Shown here piece after piece: positions 63,042-64,000 of a stretch of DNA of 64,000 nt. The stretch is from Phoronis australis (lineage: Eukaryota; Phoronida; Phoronidae), in assembly GCA_002633005.1 (NCBI GenBank), contig NMRA01000014.1, positions 1,272,838 through 1,336,837 on the forward strand, written 5' to 3'. Each line of letters opens with the position of its first letter. Positions within the stretch are counted from its first letter, which is position 1. The translations under genes and the position numbers were made by a program. Below the pieces are notes generated by a model, which saw only the letters and a program-made list of their open reading frames with translations, ran no database searches and had not been told where the DNA came from.

Positions 63042-64000
63042 GTACGGTTGTACTTGGTAGATAAACGCACTACAGTGTTCTTCCGTTGAGTCCAACGTGT
63101 TACACGACTAATTGAGTCCATTCTGGCATTTATGGTTGGAGGGTCAGCTCTCTTTTGTTCGATAATTGCTCTAATCTCCGATAAGATCATATCTAGCCTG
63201 ACTGGGTTGTGAGGTTAAAAATAAAAGTTAAGTTATAAAATGTTTGAGCATAAACCAATAGTTTTTGAAACACCAAAATCGCCCAAGTACTACCGAAGCT
63301 AAGACAATCTATTCTCTCCAAACTTGCCAATGCACTGGGCCTGACTGTGTTAACACATGCTCAGTTACAGTAAGCCTGGTAGACAGGCCTGCATGTTATC
63401 ATACCAGACAAAAGACTGCGCACAACCACTCTATGTCTGGTAGTCACTCAACGAGAGAATGCCCTAATGGTGCTTTTCTTGCAAATCATTTTTGCACATG
63501 AACAAATGGAATCAAGTGAGATAAATTATATAACGCATTGAGTATGATAAAATCAGAATGCACATGGGGCAAAAAAGCACTGATGGACAGATTTCAATGA
63601 ATCTTAACACAGGGATATGTGATGGCAATGCACCAGTGCAAGTCAATTATGGGTCAAATTTGACCTCTGCAGCCAGAGGTCAGTTTGTTCTTGACGGGGT
63701 GTTTTTTAGTATTGTGGAAGGAAAGGAATTTCTGAAAGTATCTAGAGCTGAAATGATCAGTGCATTTCAATGAAATTTTGACACAGGAGTATGTGACGGC
63801 AAGGTGCTGGTTCCGGTCGATTTTTGAGAAATTTGACTACTGCACTTATCAGTTTTCAGTAGATTTCAACAATGTTGTGTCAATTATATCATTTTGTGCC
63901 TATCCATGTTTAGTGCTGTGTCCCTTTGTGGCATATTGTTTTTGTTTTTGTTTCACAAGTTGAAATCTTTCATTTCAAAACTTTTTTTTTTGATGATATT
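63042..64000. other. Intron of the ZNF395/ZNF704-like gene with a ~190-bp degenerate tandem
   Basis: No further exon seen before the window ends. From about 63575 a sequence with ATTTCAATGAATCTTAACAC AGG.ATATGTGATGGCAA is repeated at about 63764 (ATTTCAATGAAATTTTGACA), giving two diverged copies. Confidence 0.5.

Overview
This is a window of animal nuclear DNA. Coding sequence is cut into short exons with GT..AG introns, the intergenic and intronic DNA is AT-rich, and much of it is inverted-repeat transposons and minisatellites. The gene set (SERINC, PKI, SNRNP48, a CULT-domain gene, a ZNF395/ZNF704-type gene) is general metazoan. The exon/intron style, a THAP-type TTAA transposon and abundant MITEs suggest a marine invertebrate such as a non-vertebrate deuterostome, but the sequence alone does not fix the species. 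Single Ns (5587, 24110, 43732) mark unresolved assembly joins.

Layout. 1-2.2 kb: four internal exons of a SERINC gene on the minus strand, which continues off the left edge. 3.5-8.2 kb: a repeat block with palindromic MITE fragments, a large foldback structure, a dispersed repeat and tRNA-like repeats. 8.59-10.53 kb: a Kolobok-like DNA transposon with 158-bp inverted ends, TTAA flanks, a frameshifted THAP transposase and, on the opposite strand, an ORF resembling the P2X7 C-terminal (ballast) zinc domain. 10.5-25.4 kb: no gene recognised; several minisatellites and one probable assembly duplication. 25.39-28.83 kb: a two-coding-exon cAMP-dependent protein kinase inhibitor (PKI) on the plus strand. 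32.5-39.87 kb: a complete eight-exon SNRNP48 (U11/U12-48K) on the minus strand. 40.3-47 kb: MITEs, including a 481-bp foldback derived from the 5' end of the Kolobok-like element. 47.76-51.43 kb: exons of a CULT-domain (cereblon-type ligand pocket) protein on the minus strand. 52-54.5 kb: a dead LINE and a dispersed repeat. 55.82-63.04 kb: five exons of a ZNF395/ZNF704/SLC2A4RG-family transcription factor on the plus strand, running off the right edge.

The host genes are not a functional cluster: membrane serine incorporation, PKA inhibition, minor spliceosome, CULT ligand binding, and transcription. The most unusual content is the Kolobok-like element with its antisense P2X7-like zinc ORF, its derived MITE that still carries the transposase start codon, a CULT gene with the three-tryptophan pocket and no visible LON domain, and a 90-bp tandem repeat that duplicates a SERINC splice acceptor. 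All exon models were built by eye from splice sites, reading phase and family similarity; no alignments or searches were run.
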